Origin: Fulvivirga marina
Lineage (GTDB): Bacteria > Bacteroidota > Bacteroidia > Cytophagales > Cyclobacteriaceae
DNA: 64,000 nucleotides
Reading direction: 5' to 3'
NCBI RefSeq assembly: GCF_016775155.1
Contig: NZ_JAEUGD010000019.1
Location: 1-64,000, forward strand
This document shows positions 8,012-16,442 of the stretch, in pieces. The notes beneath the pieces are model-generated. The model was not told where the DNA came from, did not search any database, and saw only the letters and a program-made list of their open reading frames with translations. Every line of letters begins with the position of its first letter. Position 1 is the stretch's first letter. Both the position numbers and the translations under genes were made by a program.

Positions 8012-11000
8012 TTACTCCACAATAAAATCCTGACCCAGTTCTAGGTAATTAATACCTGCCTGACGTGACTGTTGTTCCATCTTCTCATTCAATACCGTTA
8101 TCTGGTGTACATTTGCAGATACCAGCACTGACCACGGTTTGGTCGCATTCAAGTACGGCTTTGGGTCTCCTTCTTTGGCTGTATCCAGCAACATATGTCT
8201 TCCGCTAAAGTCACGGGCGGTTTGAATCATTGAGAATTTAGTGATAAAATCAACATATGGAAGCGTTCTCATGAAACTCAGGATATCCGATGTATTTATC
8301 TTACCTCCAAGATCAACACTTCTATCTCCATCTAATATACTTCTGGAAATGTATCGCTTAATTTCGTCATTTAATCTCTGAATATAAAAACCAAAATTAT
8401 ATCCCTCTTTAAACTTGACTGAGCAAATAATCTTGAGCCTTTCAAAATTGGGGTTACGCACTTCGAGCTTCACGAACGGTGAAACAAAACTATGCAAATA
8501 AGACTTGATCTTATACAGCAATTCACTACTCGCCATGGGCTCATTAGGATTAGCCATATCAGTATTGTATGGAGTTACGACAATCAACACACTTCCCGGT
8601 GAATCCAGGTTGTTACTGGTCATATTTGGAAGGCAGGTAACTTTATATATGTCATGGAATTTCTGTAAGATCAGCCTTTCATAGTCCCATGCTGTAATAG
8701 CCCTTTTCTTATGGCGAAGTCTCTCAGATATTCTGGTGTAAAACTTTTGTGGTTTTTCTTGGGGAAGTCCGTTGAAAGATTTTAACGGTTGCTCTACAGA
8801 CTGGATACCAACGATATTATTCATCGACCTGATGATCGAACCTGCGGGTAAAGGTTTATCCAGGTGCTTCCCTTTTACAGCCGTATTATTTACATCTTCG
8901 AAAGTAGCTGTAAGTACCTGAGTTGTTACACTCACCAACTTGGAAGCTACCTCAATATTTTTATACACAACCGCCCTTATCCAGAAAAGTTTAGGGTCTA
9001 AAATCGTATTGCCATTTGTAAGATCGGATGGCAACTCAATACTGATTATGCCGGTTTTTAAGAACCCTTGCGTATGGTCATTGAGTATTCTTGAAGGCCT
9101 AAGCATAACCCACTCATTGTTAATGAGATAACTCCACTCTATTAATGGCGGATCTTCCTCTGATGATACTGTGTACTCATCATGCATTTCAAACAGCATG
9201 GTTACTGTCTGTGGTGGTTTCAAACCTGAGAATCCAATAATAAGTGAACCTTCAAAGTCGTATACCGGCAACAACGCTGTACTTTGTTTGGAATTATCGG
9301 GGAATGTCAGACACTCTCCGAAAGGATGAATATGGAAAAGACACCCTACCGAGTTCGTTTCATCATTTTTCTTGGAACGATCGAATGAAATAACTGACGA
9401 TGAACCATAATCCAAAGATAATGATTTGATTAAGGGCGTATAAGCTGGATTTGGCACCTCGTCCTCATCCGGATCCTTTTTCTTCAGAAACGAGCGTTTA
9501 ATATTCTTCGTCGCCATTTTTGACAGTACCGTCGGGTAAACACTATGCGCAAAGGCAAACTGCGGCCCTGTCAACTCAAGTTTAATGAATCCTCTCTGCA
9601 CCATATTATTATAGGTGAGGCCCTCATTGATCTTGGAATAGTTCGGCGTACGACTTACAATGTCTATATCGACATTATCAATAAATGTTTTATCAGAAAG
9701 TTGTCCTTCTGGCTTTGGTTCCTCTCCATCAGGATTATCCACTGTTCTGAATAACTTGAAATTCTGGCGCTCAGAAGCTTCCATAGGGAACCATCTTCCT
9801 CCATCTAAAACCGAAAGATCTACCTCAAATGAAGCGTTGTCCAAATCAAGCCCATAATGATCATAATACTCTTTAAATCCAGTGTTACCCCTTGGAAGGT
9901 CATACCATTCTATATTTACTTTCAAATGGTTGATAGATTTTTGAAAGACCTCATTACTACCGATTAACAAGTAAGAGCCAACACTCGGAATAGGCCCGAA
10001 AGGATAAAAGGGGTTGTCTGCATTAATTTCACCAACGTTGTTGTGAAGCATCAAGTTCTTCATCCCTTTGACATTGGTATCAATAACCAACCGGTCAAGT
10101 ACGAGGCTCTTTAAAAGGCTAAATGGGTATATATAGCCATCACTGTTGAGTACAAACCTGATAACCGGCGCTTTACCATCAAACTTGCCTTCATGTAAGT
10201 CCTTATTAAAATTTACAATGGCAGGTCCTGAACTCTTTATGTCAAAGCTGAGAGTTAATGTACCCTTGCTCTGATTCCGTTTAACCACGTAATTCTCAAC
10301 TCTGTGCCATCCTTTGTCCGTAGAAATATCAATACAAAAGGCTTCCATAAATATCTTTATGAAAGTTTCGTTTTCATCAGCCTCATTTACATATGCAATA
10401 TCTTTAATGTATTGCTGAAGCCTGGCAAAAGAGTCATTAGTAAAATAATATGTAAGACTAATTTCTCTGTCACCTTCACTTAGTAAAAGGTTAGGTGATG
10501 ACACTGCAAAACCTATGTTGGCAGTAGACATGGTTTTTTCATCTTCACCTTTAGTTTCCTGATTTTCTCCGAAAGTAGCATAGGTCTTTAACCTTGGCTG
10601 ACTTTCATCCTCACTTACCTCCTTTTCCAACGGTATCCTGGATGACAGGATATTGCTATATAGATCTTTCCTAACACCTTTAATATTTAAAGGATTATTG
10701 TTGATATAGACCGTATTAAGTTTTTCAATTTTCGTTTTGTTAACGATAAGGTTATGATCGGCTTTGTACACAATGTCATTACCTTCCTCGTCCATACCAG
10801 CCAAAAACTCCGTCCCCTTCTTTACTTCAGCCGAAAGGGCCGTGTCATATAAACTGAATTTTAAGTAAGCCTTATCATATACAGCAGGCTTCGGCTGTTG
10901 CTTTAACACCTGAGAATAATAAAACTCCAAGTGTCTCTTGTTTAGGTTGTTAATATCACCCTGTGCGATTTTAAAAAGTTTTAAAAACGCCAGAAACAGG

Positions 11001-11758
11001 GCTACTTCCGGGTAGTGCTTATCACTCTTTAAAGATTGCGACAGATACTCCGGAGCCTTTATCTTAAGGTAAAGAAGTGTCTCATAAAACTCCTGAAACA
11101 CCTGATCAAGAACTTCCGTTATGCTCTTAACCTTCTCAACAGTAGTTTTACCTGTTACAGCAAGTTCATCTTCAATCGGCCCTTCAAGGTTCCACACATT
11201 TGAAAATATACCGTAATCCAGCTCCATTCCCACCCCAAGAGCACTTTTATCTTCAGCCAGTTGATCATAGCCTTTAAGTTTTCGTAGGGCACCACTTAGC
11301 TTTGATGAAATAGCATTAATAACTTCGTTTCTAATGCCCACTTCCTCATTTGTAAAGTTTTCAACAGCCTTTAGTTTTTCAAGCCAAGCTTCAAAACGAG
11401 CCGCAATACCATAAATTTCATCAAAACATTTTTTGAGGTAAACCAGCTTTTTCTTCTTATTCAAGAATAAGTTGGCTTTCTGCAAATTATTCTTGAACCT
11501 GATCTCTACTTCTGTAGGGCTAGAGTCAATGATAGTGGCTAGTATGACAGTCTCATCGTTTAAAAAATCTGACCAGTCTCCATCAACTTGTCCTTGTGGA
11601 TTATAGAAATTGATAAGCTTTGAAAATCCATAGGCAAAAACCAACAGATCTTCAAAAGATCGCTCATCTATTTTAACATAGTCAAAATCTAAGGCTTTGA
11701 GAAACCTGTTTTCTTGTGAAGTCCCGCTCCTTATGCTCTTAGTATCAACCTTTTTCAT
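8012..11758 (-). CDS. eCIS baseplate protein, Pvc11-like (baseplate J superfamily)
   Basis: At 1248 aa this is the largest protein of the cluster. Its size, its position just after the gp25-like gene, and its C-terminal third fit the Pvc11/Afp11 baseplate wedge protein of the baseplate J (gp6/gp47) group. The C-terminal part includes RLRHKKRAITAWDYERLIL, then VLIVVTPYN and a final LPYVDFITKF segment. The N-terminal half is helical and probably specific to this lineage. In the particle the protein forms hexameric wedges with the Pvc12 partner around the spike. It is followed 28 nt later by the fibre gene. Confidence 0.87.
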   Translation of the reverse strand: MKKVDTKSIRSGTSQENRFLKALDFDYVKIDERSFEDLLVFAYGFSKLINFYNPQGQVDGDWSDFLNDETVILATIIDSSPTEVEIRFKNNLQKANLFLNKKKKLVYLKKCFDEIYGIAARFEAWLEKLKAVENFTNEEVGIRNEVINAISSKLSGALRKLKGYDQLAEDKSALGVGMELDYGIFSNVWNLEGPIEDELAVTGKTTVEKVKSITEVLDQVFQEFYETLLYLKIKAPEYLSQSLKSDKHYPEVALFLAFLKLFKIAQGDINNLNKRHLEFYYSQVLKQQPKPAVYDKAYLKFSLYDTALSAEVKKGTEFLAGMDEEGNDIVYKADHNLIVNKTKIEKLNTVYINNNPLNIKGVRKDLYSNILSSRIPLEKEVSEDESQPRLKTYATFGENQETKGEDEKTMSTANIGFAVSSPNLLLSEGDREISLTYYFTNDSFARLQQYIKDIAYVNEADENETFIKIFMEAFCIDISTDKGWHRVENYVVKRNQSKGTLTLSFDIKSSGPAIVNFNKDLHEGKFDGKAPVIRFVLNSDGYIYPFSLLKSLVLDRLVIDTNVKGMKNLMLHNNVGEINADNPFYPFGPIPSVGSYLLIGSNEVFQKSINHLKVNIEWYDLPRGNTGFKEYYDHYGLDLDNASFEVDLSVLDGGRWFPMEASERQNFKLFRTVDNPDGEEPKPEGQLSDKTFIDNVDIDIVSRTPNYSKINEGLTYNNMVQRGFIKLELTGPQFAFAHSVYPTVLSKMATKNIKRSFLKKKDPDEDEVPNPAYTPLIKSLSLDYGSSSVISFDRSKKNDETNSVGCLFHIHPFGECLTFPDNSKQSTALLPVYDFEGSLIIGFSGLKPPQTVTMLFEMHDEYTVSSEEDPPLIEWSYLINNEWVMLRPSRILNDHTQGFLKTGIISIELPSDLTNGNTILDPKLFWIRAVVYKNIEVASKLVSVTTQVLTATFEDVNNTAVKGKHLDKPLPAGSIIRSMNNIVGIQSVEQPLKSFNGLPQEKPQKFYTRISERLRHKKRAITAWDYERLILQKFHDIYKVTCLPNMTSNNLDSPGSVLIVVTPYNTDMANPNEPMASSELLYKIKSYLHSFVSPFVKLEVRNPNFERLKIICSVKFKEGYNFGFYIQRLNDEIKRYISRSILDGDRSVDLGGKINTSDILSFMRTLPYVDFITKFSMIQTARDFSGRHMLLDTAKEGDPKPYLNATKPWSVLVSANVHQITVLNEKMEQQSRQAGINYLELGQDFIVE

Positions 11759-11842
11759 TTATGTAAGTTAGTTTTTCAATGGCTTACGGAACAGTTCTTA
11801 TGGATTAAGACCATTCCTTACCTGCCTAATTATTAAGAAGCG

Positions 11843-12271
11843 TTAACGCTTAGCCTCATATCGCACATCGGTACCCTCGAGAATGTAGAATGGATAGACC
11901 ATATTACTTCGTTTATTCACTTTTCGAATGGTATAGACCAGATTGATTTCCAATATTCCATCCAGCTGACTCCTCGTATCAATAATAATATCCTCAAGTA
12001 TTATTCGAGGTTCGAAGTAGAGAATCGCTTGTGATATAATCCTTTTCATTTCACTGATCAGGTTATTATCAATCGACTCAAAAACCATATGGTTCATATC
12101 GCAACCAAACTCAGGAAGCATTACACGCTCTCCTTTTTTGGTTGATAAAAGTATTCTTAGGCTCTCCCGGATATCCTCTTCTTCAGAAACAAGTATTACA
12201 CTTCCCGCCTTTTTATCAAAAGTTGGGGGAAATTTCCAGCCTATTCCTAAAAATGTCTTTTTATGTTTCAT
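11843..12271 (-). CDS. gp25-like baseplate wedge protein (Pvc9-like)
   Basis: This 142-aa protein shows the GPW/gp25 signature: an N-terminal strand, SLRILLSTKKGERVMLPEFG at about 34-53, and then the CDM-x-HMVFE segment. In contractile systems gp25 proteins connect the baseplate to the first sheath ring and start sheath assembly. It lies downstream of the PAAR gene and 84 nt upstream of the Pvc11-like gene. Length and motif are typical of the family. Confidence 0.9.
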   Translation of the reverse strand: MKHKKTFLGIGWKFPPTFDKKAGSVILVSEEEDIRESLRILLSTKKGERVMLPEFGCDMNHMVFESIDNNLISEMKRIISQAILYFEPRIILEDIIIDTRSQLDGILEINLVYTIRKVNKRSNMVYPFYILEGTDVRYEAKR

Positions 12272-12305
12272 TCAATATTGTTGGTTTTCAAAGTTAGGCG
12301 TTGAC

Positions 12306-12596
12306 CTAACCTCCAATGATTACTGTCATACACCCTAAAACAATTGAACCTCCATGGGCAGTGGTATCTCCCATCCTGGCGGCCGGCTTTCCTCCGATCA
12401 ATACGGTACCTGATCCTTTGGCAATAGTATCTGGAGGTCCCGTACATGTAGCCATATCTCCCACAACTGCTGCCGGCATACCTCCAATCAATACAGTTGG
12501 GGCTCCTGGCCCTGATATCGGTCCTCCTACATGAGGTACAGTTCCTGTTACCATAGGGCAAGTATGCATGTCTGTTAATCTCGCTGCTGGTGGCAT
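12306..12596 (-). CDS. PAAR-domain spike tip protein (Pvc10-like)
   Basis: This 96-aa protein consists almost entirely of PAAR repeats: MPPAARLTDMHTCP at the start, GGPISGPGAPTVLIGGMPAA in the middle, then a second copy (GSGTVLIGGKPAARMGD). It carries the usual His and Cys zinc-ligand candidates (H11, C13, H81, C90 regions). PAAR proteins cap the VgrG-like spike and sharpen the tip. It starts 12 nt after the spike gene. A Cys-rich ORF in another frame over the same DNA is a by-product of the repeats. Confidence 0.93.
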   Translation of the reverse strand: MPPAARLTDMHTCPMVTGTVPHVGGPISGPGAPTVLIGGMPAAVVGDMATCTGPPDTIAKGSGTVLIGGKPAARMGDTTAHGGSIVLGCMTVIIGG

Positions 12597-12608
12597 TACT
12601 TATTTTAT

Positions 12609-14396
12609 TTAGTTTATCATTACCACACCGCCTTTGATTACCGTTTGGCCTGAGCCTTTCACCTCAGCCATGGCACCTTCAGCGGCAAATTTTGTCTTTC
12701 CTTTGCTGGTTACGTTCATCCCCTCAGTCTTTACATCACCTGTAGCCTTCATTTCAATATTACTTTTTGCCTCCATCGTAATGTTACCACCTGCTTTAAC
12801 TACAATATCCTTAGGGCTATCTATAGTAATTCCATCAGGTGACATCTCTAACTTATTGGAGTTTTTATCCATGACCGTTATCATCTCCTCTTTGTCATCC
12901 AGCACAATCTTATTCTCGGCAGGAGTAATGATGGTCATTATTTTGTTTTCATCGTCAAACTCTATTTTCAACTGACCTTTTGTGACAAGTCCTTTAATAA
13001 AATTGTTTTCCTCCGGAGTATAAACCGGTTTGTTCTGTGAACTATAAACAGACCCTAATATAATGGCACTCTGAGGATCCTCATTTAAAAATCCTACAAT
13101 CACCTCATCCTCTATTTCGGGATAGAAAAACAACCCTGCATCTTTGGTAGAGTAAAAGTTTGTTAACCTGGCCCATATGGTAAGGTTATCTTTTTCCAAT
13201 GTAGGTAAAGCTACCTTCACTCTGTACTGCCCATCCTTATCTTCATGTATCTGCTTAACAATGGCTGTTTGAAGCCCTTTTACGGGTGGGAATAACCCAG
13301 CAGCAGACGGCGCTTCTATATTCGGTGTTTCCTCCGCATACCACTCGGAAGATAATCCAAGTTGAACCTCTGTTATCCAATCGCTATCCTCTATTTTATG
13401 CTCAACCGCTCCAACAAACGCCTTCCCATTGAATTGCTCACTTAGCCCACTTATTTCAATTATGGTGCCCGGCTTAACCGTAGCCACACCACGAAATTTC
13501 ACTGTAGCTTTTATTTTAGAAAGGCTACTTTTCAAATGTTTTGCTGCTGTCCAGGCATCCAAAACCCCAAGTGGAATATTTGCGGCAGACTGCAGTGTAT
13601 ATTTATCCAAACCAATTACCTTGGCCAGGTCAGAAGATTTGAGATTGCTTTGTTGAACATCTTTCGCTGAGTTGGATGAAGAGGTTGCAACTTTTTGATT
13701 GGCCATATCCCATGACACACCATTGATACTGGATACCTGAGATCTCGCATCAATGTCTCCACTAAAGCTGATCATATCCGAACCATATTTCACCTCTACC
13801 ACAGGTGAACCTCCCAGATCAGGTACCTGAATGTTCAGTGTTCCATCATCCGGAATGACGATCAAGCCATTGATATCTGCACGGATAAGCATAAAATCCC
13901 AGTCCGTTACATAATGCTGTACGACCTCGACATGCTGAAATTTAGTCGCTTCTATCTTTTTTCCAACCTTATAGTTTCCTATAATCTCGGATATAATGTC
14001 ACTATCCTTTTTGTCTAAAAAGACAGCATTCTTGCGCCCTATGGTCATACTTACGGCAAGATCACGACACTCTACCTGTAATGATGATTTTCCTTTATAG
14101 ACCCTAAGACTATGTTTAATTATTATCCCCTTGAATAAGGTCTCTTCCTTGGAATCATATCCGGCTTTTATTTCTATTTCCTTTCCCGGATCAAAGCTTT
14201 TGGAATTACTTACCGAGAAGTCATCTTCAGATGTCGTCCCGCCATCAAGTATCTCTAGTTTAGCAACCGATATGCGGTTGACTCCCTTAAACACCTGTAT
14301 AGAGAGCACAGCGTATGATGCTTTTATCTCTTTTCCGTCTATTGAAACGGAATAGGTGACTAACCCTGAAGTTAACTTTGATAGAGATTGGGCCAT
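12609..14396 (-). CDS. VgrG-like spike protein (Pvc8-like)
   Basis: This 595-aa spike has a gp27-like N-terminal part (about 1-350), a gp5-type OB-fold (about 367-455; TAIVKQIHEDKDGQYRVKV, then PEIEDEVIVGFLNEDP), and a C-terminal triple-stranded beta-helix (about 475-595) of short alternating strands ending in VIKGGVVMIN. No lysozyme domain is fused between OB-fold and helix. The trimer forms the central spike under the tube. It is flanked by the LysM baseplate gene (10 nt) and the PAAR gene (12 nt), the standard order. Confidence 0.93.
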   Translation of the reverse strand: MAQSLSKLTSGLVTYSVSIDGKEIKASYAVLSIQVFKGVNRISVAKLEILDGGTTSEDDFSVSNSKSFDPGKEIEIKAGYDSKEETLFKGIIIKHSLRVYKGKSSLQVECRDLAVSMTIGRKNAVFLDKKDSDIISEIIGNYKVGKKIEATKFQHVEVVQHYVTDWDFMLIRADINGLIVIPDDGTLNIQVPDLGGSPVVEVKYGSDMISFSGDIDARSQVSSINGVSWDMANQKVATSSSNSAKDVQQSNLKSSDLAKVIGLDKYTLQSAANIPLGVLDAWTAAKHLKSSLSKIKATVKFRGVATVKPGTIIEISGLSEQFNGKAFVGAVEHKIEDSDWITEVQLGLSSEWYAEETPNIEAPSAAGLFPPVKGLQTAIVKQIHEDKDGQYRVKVALPTLEKDNLTIWARLTNFYSTKDAGLFFYPEIEDEVIVGFLNEDPQSAIILGSVYSSQNKPVYTPEENNFIKGLVTKGQLKIEFDDENKIMTIITPAENKIVLDDKEEMITVMDKNSNKLEMSPDGITIDSPKDIVVKAGGNITMEAKSNIEMKATGDVKTEGMNVTSKGKTKFAAEGAMAEVKGSGQTVIKGGVVMIN

Positions 14397-14406
14397 TTAA
14401 TAAATA

Positions 14407-15054
14407 CTATTTAATTGGTGGAAAAGTAACTTCTGTACCTGGTTGTAAATTTCTGAAATCTGTCAGGCCATTAATCCTTGCTACTTTTAAATACATGCTG
14501 GCATCGCCATAAATCTCATTGCACAAAAGTGGTAATGTGTCTCCTGCCTTTACAGAACGGACATGGGTTAGGTCTGGCGATTGCCTGTCGCTTTCTTTGG
14601 CCTCTGTTTCAAGGTCCATAGTATTGGTAAATGAAACAGAAAGAGAGGATCTTAAAACTTTACCTTCTGTGTCAAATAATGTATGTTTTATATCGAGGCT
14701 TTTTAACCTGCCCTTAAAATTGATATCTCCCCAAACAATGTTTACAAAAGGAGTTTGGTGAGTATCTCCAATATAGTAATATGTTAACTCCTTGAAAGTC
14801 TCAACTTTCTCGCTAACAGTTTCTTTTGACTCCTGACTAATTCCACTTCCGTCAAATAATACTTCGAAACTCAGAATTTCAGGCTCGGTCTTTTTGTAGC
14901 GGGCCTCAGGAGATGATCTGTTCGGTGCTGGCTCGTCGTGATAGTCTATGCTATGGGATAATGACAATGTAGATGGATTGAACATCAATTTCATTGAACC
15001 AAGTTCAGTACCAAGTTTTTCGTCCTTGTATGATTTTATCTCTAGTTTTGCCAT
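14407..15054 (-). CDS. LysM-containing baseplate protein (Pvc7-like)
   Basis: This 215-aa protein has an N-terminal domain typical of eCIS and phage baseplate hub proteins (LGSMKLMFNPSTLSLSHS at about 19-36). A single LysM-type module follows at 165-215 (VKAGDTLPLLCNEIYGDAS ... LQPGTEVTFPP). In these machines the LysM fold acts as a structural clamp around the spike/tube hub, like gp53 of T4, rather than as a peptidoglycan anchor. Its ATG begins 2 nt after the stop of the 58-aa gene, suggesting coupled translation. Confidence 0.88.
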   Translation of the reverse strand: MAKLEIKSYKDEKLGTELGSMKLMFNPSTLSLSHSIDYHDEPAPNRSSPEARYKKTEPEILSFEVLFDGSGISQESKETVSEKVETFKELTYYYIGDTHQTPFVNIVWGDINFKGRLKSLDIKHTLFDTEGKVLRSSLSVSFTNTMDLETEAKESDRQSPDLTHVRSVKAGDTLPLLCNEIYGDASMYLKVARINGLTDFRNLQPGTEVTFPPIK

Positions 15055-15055
15055 G

Positions 15056-15232
15056 CTACCTTTCTATACTGGTCTCTATTCTGTTCAGTTTATCCAGAAC
15101 GCGGTCAACGCATTCATCTATAATTTTTTTACTTAAGTGTTGAATCTCCCGCTCTTTAATTATCTCTCTTTTCTGAGAGGCGGCTTCATTCACTTTAATT
15201 TTTATAATCAGCTCCTTAATTTCAATTGCCAT
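15056..15232 (-). CDS. Small DUF5908-type eCIS protein (Pvc6-like), 58 aa
   Basis: A short gene that simple length cut-offs miss. It starts with ATG at 15232 and ends with TAG at 15056-15058. The product begins MAIEIKELIIKIKVNE, followed by a charged helix and a final ...RVLDKLNRIETSIER. The opening xIEIKELxIKxxV pattern is that of the small DUF5908 proteins found between tube and LysM genes in eCIS clusters. It begins 6 nt after the upstream tube-like gene and ends 1 nt before the next ATG. A structural or chaperone role is likely but has not been demonstrated here. Confidence 0.8.
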   Translation of the reverse strand: MAIEIKELIIKIKVNEAASQKREIIKEREIQHLSKKIIDECVDRVLDKLNRIETSIER

Positions 15233-15238
15233 ACTTCA

Positions 15239-15826
15239 TCAAATCATATCTGCCCCAGGTATTGGGAGTATTTCGAAGCCCTTATGTCTAAGCTTAATAG
15301 TTTCCGTAACATATGAATTTGTCATAGCATCAAGAGGAGATACATCCCAGGATATAGGCACCGCATCTTTTATTCCCCATGCTATCAAAGGAATACTTTT
15401 CTCATTCATAAGTGTAATTACCAGATTTTTAACTACTGAAGTCATCCCGCTCCATCCTTTCATATTGCCTGCTAAAGACCCAGTAGCTGCCGCACCACTT
15501 GTAGCGCCTTTGGATCTGGCAAACTCTGAAAAAACCTGCATACACCATAGCATAAAGGGAGTAGGATCAGAAGTCAGCCCCCTTTCCAGAATGATATCAT
15601 CATACCGAATATCTTCAATAAACGTTTCCGGACCATCTGATTTAGAGATGCTCTCTTCATTGATTGATGCATATACTTTCAGCCCAGAAACTTTACTAAA
15701 CTTGGTTCCTGCTACTCCTCCCGCCAACATGCTGGCCGCTCCTGCCATATCAGCAAGACTAACCCTAAAATGCAACCCTGTAACAGGTCGTTGGTCTAAA
15801 AGATTACTTAATGGATTATCAGCCAT
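15239..15826 (-). CDS. Second tube protein / tube initiator (Pvc5-like, gp19 family)
   Basis: This 195-aa member of the T4 gp19/Hcp-like tube family has the FRVSLADMAGAAS start, the KVSGLKVYASINEESI strand and ETFIEDIRYDDIILERGLTS, the typical tube-fold hairpin region. It is longer than the main tube protein, with an Ala/Ser-rich loop at about 111-128. In PVC and AlgoCIS a longer tube paralogue forms the first ring on the spike, and this gene's place next to the baseplate genes fits that. It is the first gene after the internal terminator. Confidence 0.87.
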   Translation of the reverse strand: MADNPLSNLLDQRPVTGLHFRVSLADMAGAASMLAGGVAGTKFSKVSGLKVYASINEESISKSDGPETFIEDIRYDDIILERGLTSDPTPFMLWCMQVFSEFARSKGATSGAAATGSLAGNMKGWSGMTSVVKNLVITLMNEKSIPLIAWGIKDAVPISWDVSPLDAMTNSYVTETIKLRHKGFEILPIPGADMI

Positions 15827-15884
15827 TTAAATTTTTATTTTTAATGTTGATTTAACCAACATTTCATTCCCTTCAAACTTCAAC

Positions 15885-15926
15885 AATAAAAAATCCAGAG
15901 CCAAGCATTTTGTGACTTGGCTCCGG
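15885..15926 (-). terminator. Internal intrinsic terminator after the tube gene
   Basis: On the minus strand, a GC-rich hairpin (arms 15916-15923 and 15898-15905, perfect 8-bp stem GAGCCAAG/CTTGGCTC, extended by further pairs after one mismatch; 10-nt loop) is followed at once by a T-rich tract, ATTTTTTATTG. It lies 16 nt after the stop of the main tube gene and about 60 nt before the next gene. It probably lowers transcription of the baseplate genes relative to sheath and tube. Confidence 0.8.
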
Positions 15927-15941
15927 ACTTAATTTAGTGTA

Positions 15942-16370
15942 TTACATCTCTATTCCTTCGTGAGCAAGCTCAAGAGTCTCTACAGCTACGTTGTTATCTG
16001 TAGCGTTAAGATCCGGACCTTGGTATTTCACTGGGAATGCATTGACTACTGTCCATGTTTTCACAGGAGTACCTTCTTCATCCAAAAGGTTGATAGTAAG
16101 GGTCTCTCTTCTATCAGGATTTGCTAATGTATCCTTTATCCACTCATAGAATGCATCATCATCCTGAAACACACCTTTTTTCAAGGTGATAGAAGTAAAT
16201 TTCTTCAATCCAGGAATTTTCTGCATTGAGTAAGTAGGATCATCTCCAGATCTGTAATCGATCGGATCGTATGAAATTTCCAAACCTGAAACCTCCTGAA
16301 AACCAGTAGTGAAGTTTGCTCCTTCAACTGTAAAATGAAATTTGGTTATTGGCCATAAATTCTCTGCCAT
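15942..16370 (-). CDS. Inner tube protein (Pvc1-like, gp19/Hcp-like)
   Basis: This 142-aa tube subunit contains the family motifs FHFTVEGANFTTGFQEVSGL at the N-terminus, IDYRSGDDPTYSMQKIPGL, and FYEWIKDTL in the middle. Tube proteins of this length stack as hexameric rings to make the channel inside the sheath. It lies 72 nt downstream of the sheath gene and just before an intrinsic terminator, so sheath and tube are the last genes of the high-copy section of the operon. Confidence 0.93.
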   Translation of the reverse strand: MAENLWPITKFHFTVEGANFTTGFQEVSGLEISYDPIDYRSGDDPTYSMQKIPGLKKFTSITLKKGVFQDDDAFYEWIKDTLANPDRRETLTINLLDEEGTPVKTWTVVNAFPVKYQGPDLNATDNNVAVETLELAHEGIEM

Positions 16371-16442
16371 TATTCTAATATTTTTAAGTTAATACTGTTT
16401 TAAAAAGTTAATTTATAGATGATTACTCTGCTAAAGATTCAA

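Noticed and set aside
12268-12561. Cys/Arg-rich 97-aa frame over the PAAR gene
   Set aside because: It is a shadow frame of the repetitive PAAR gene at 12306-12596, which has the clear PAAR motifs.
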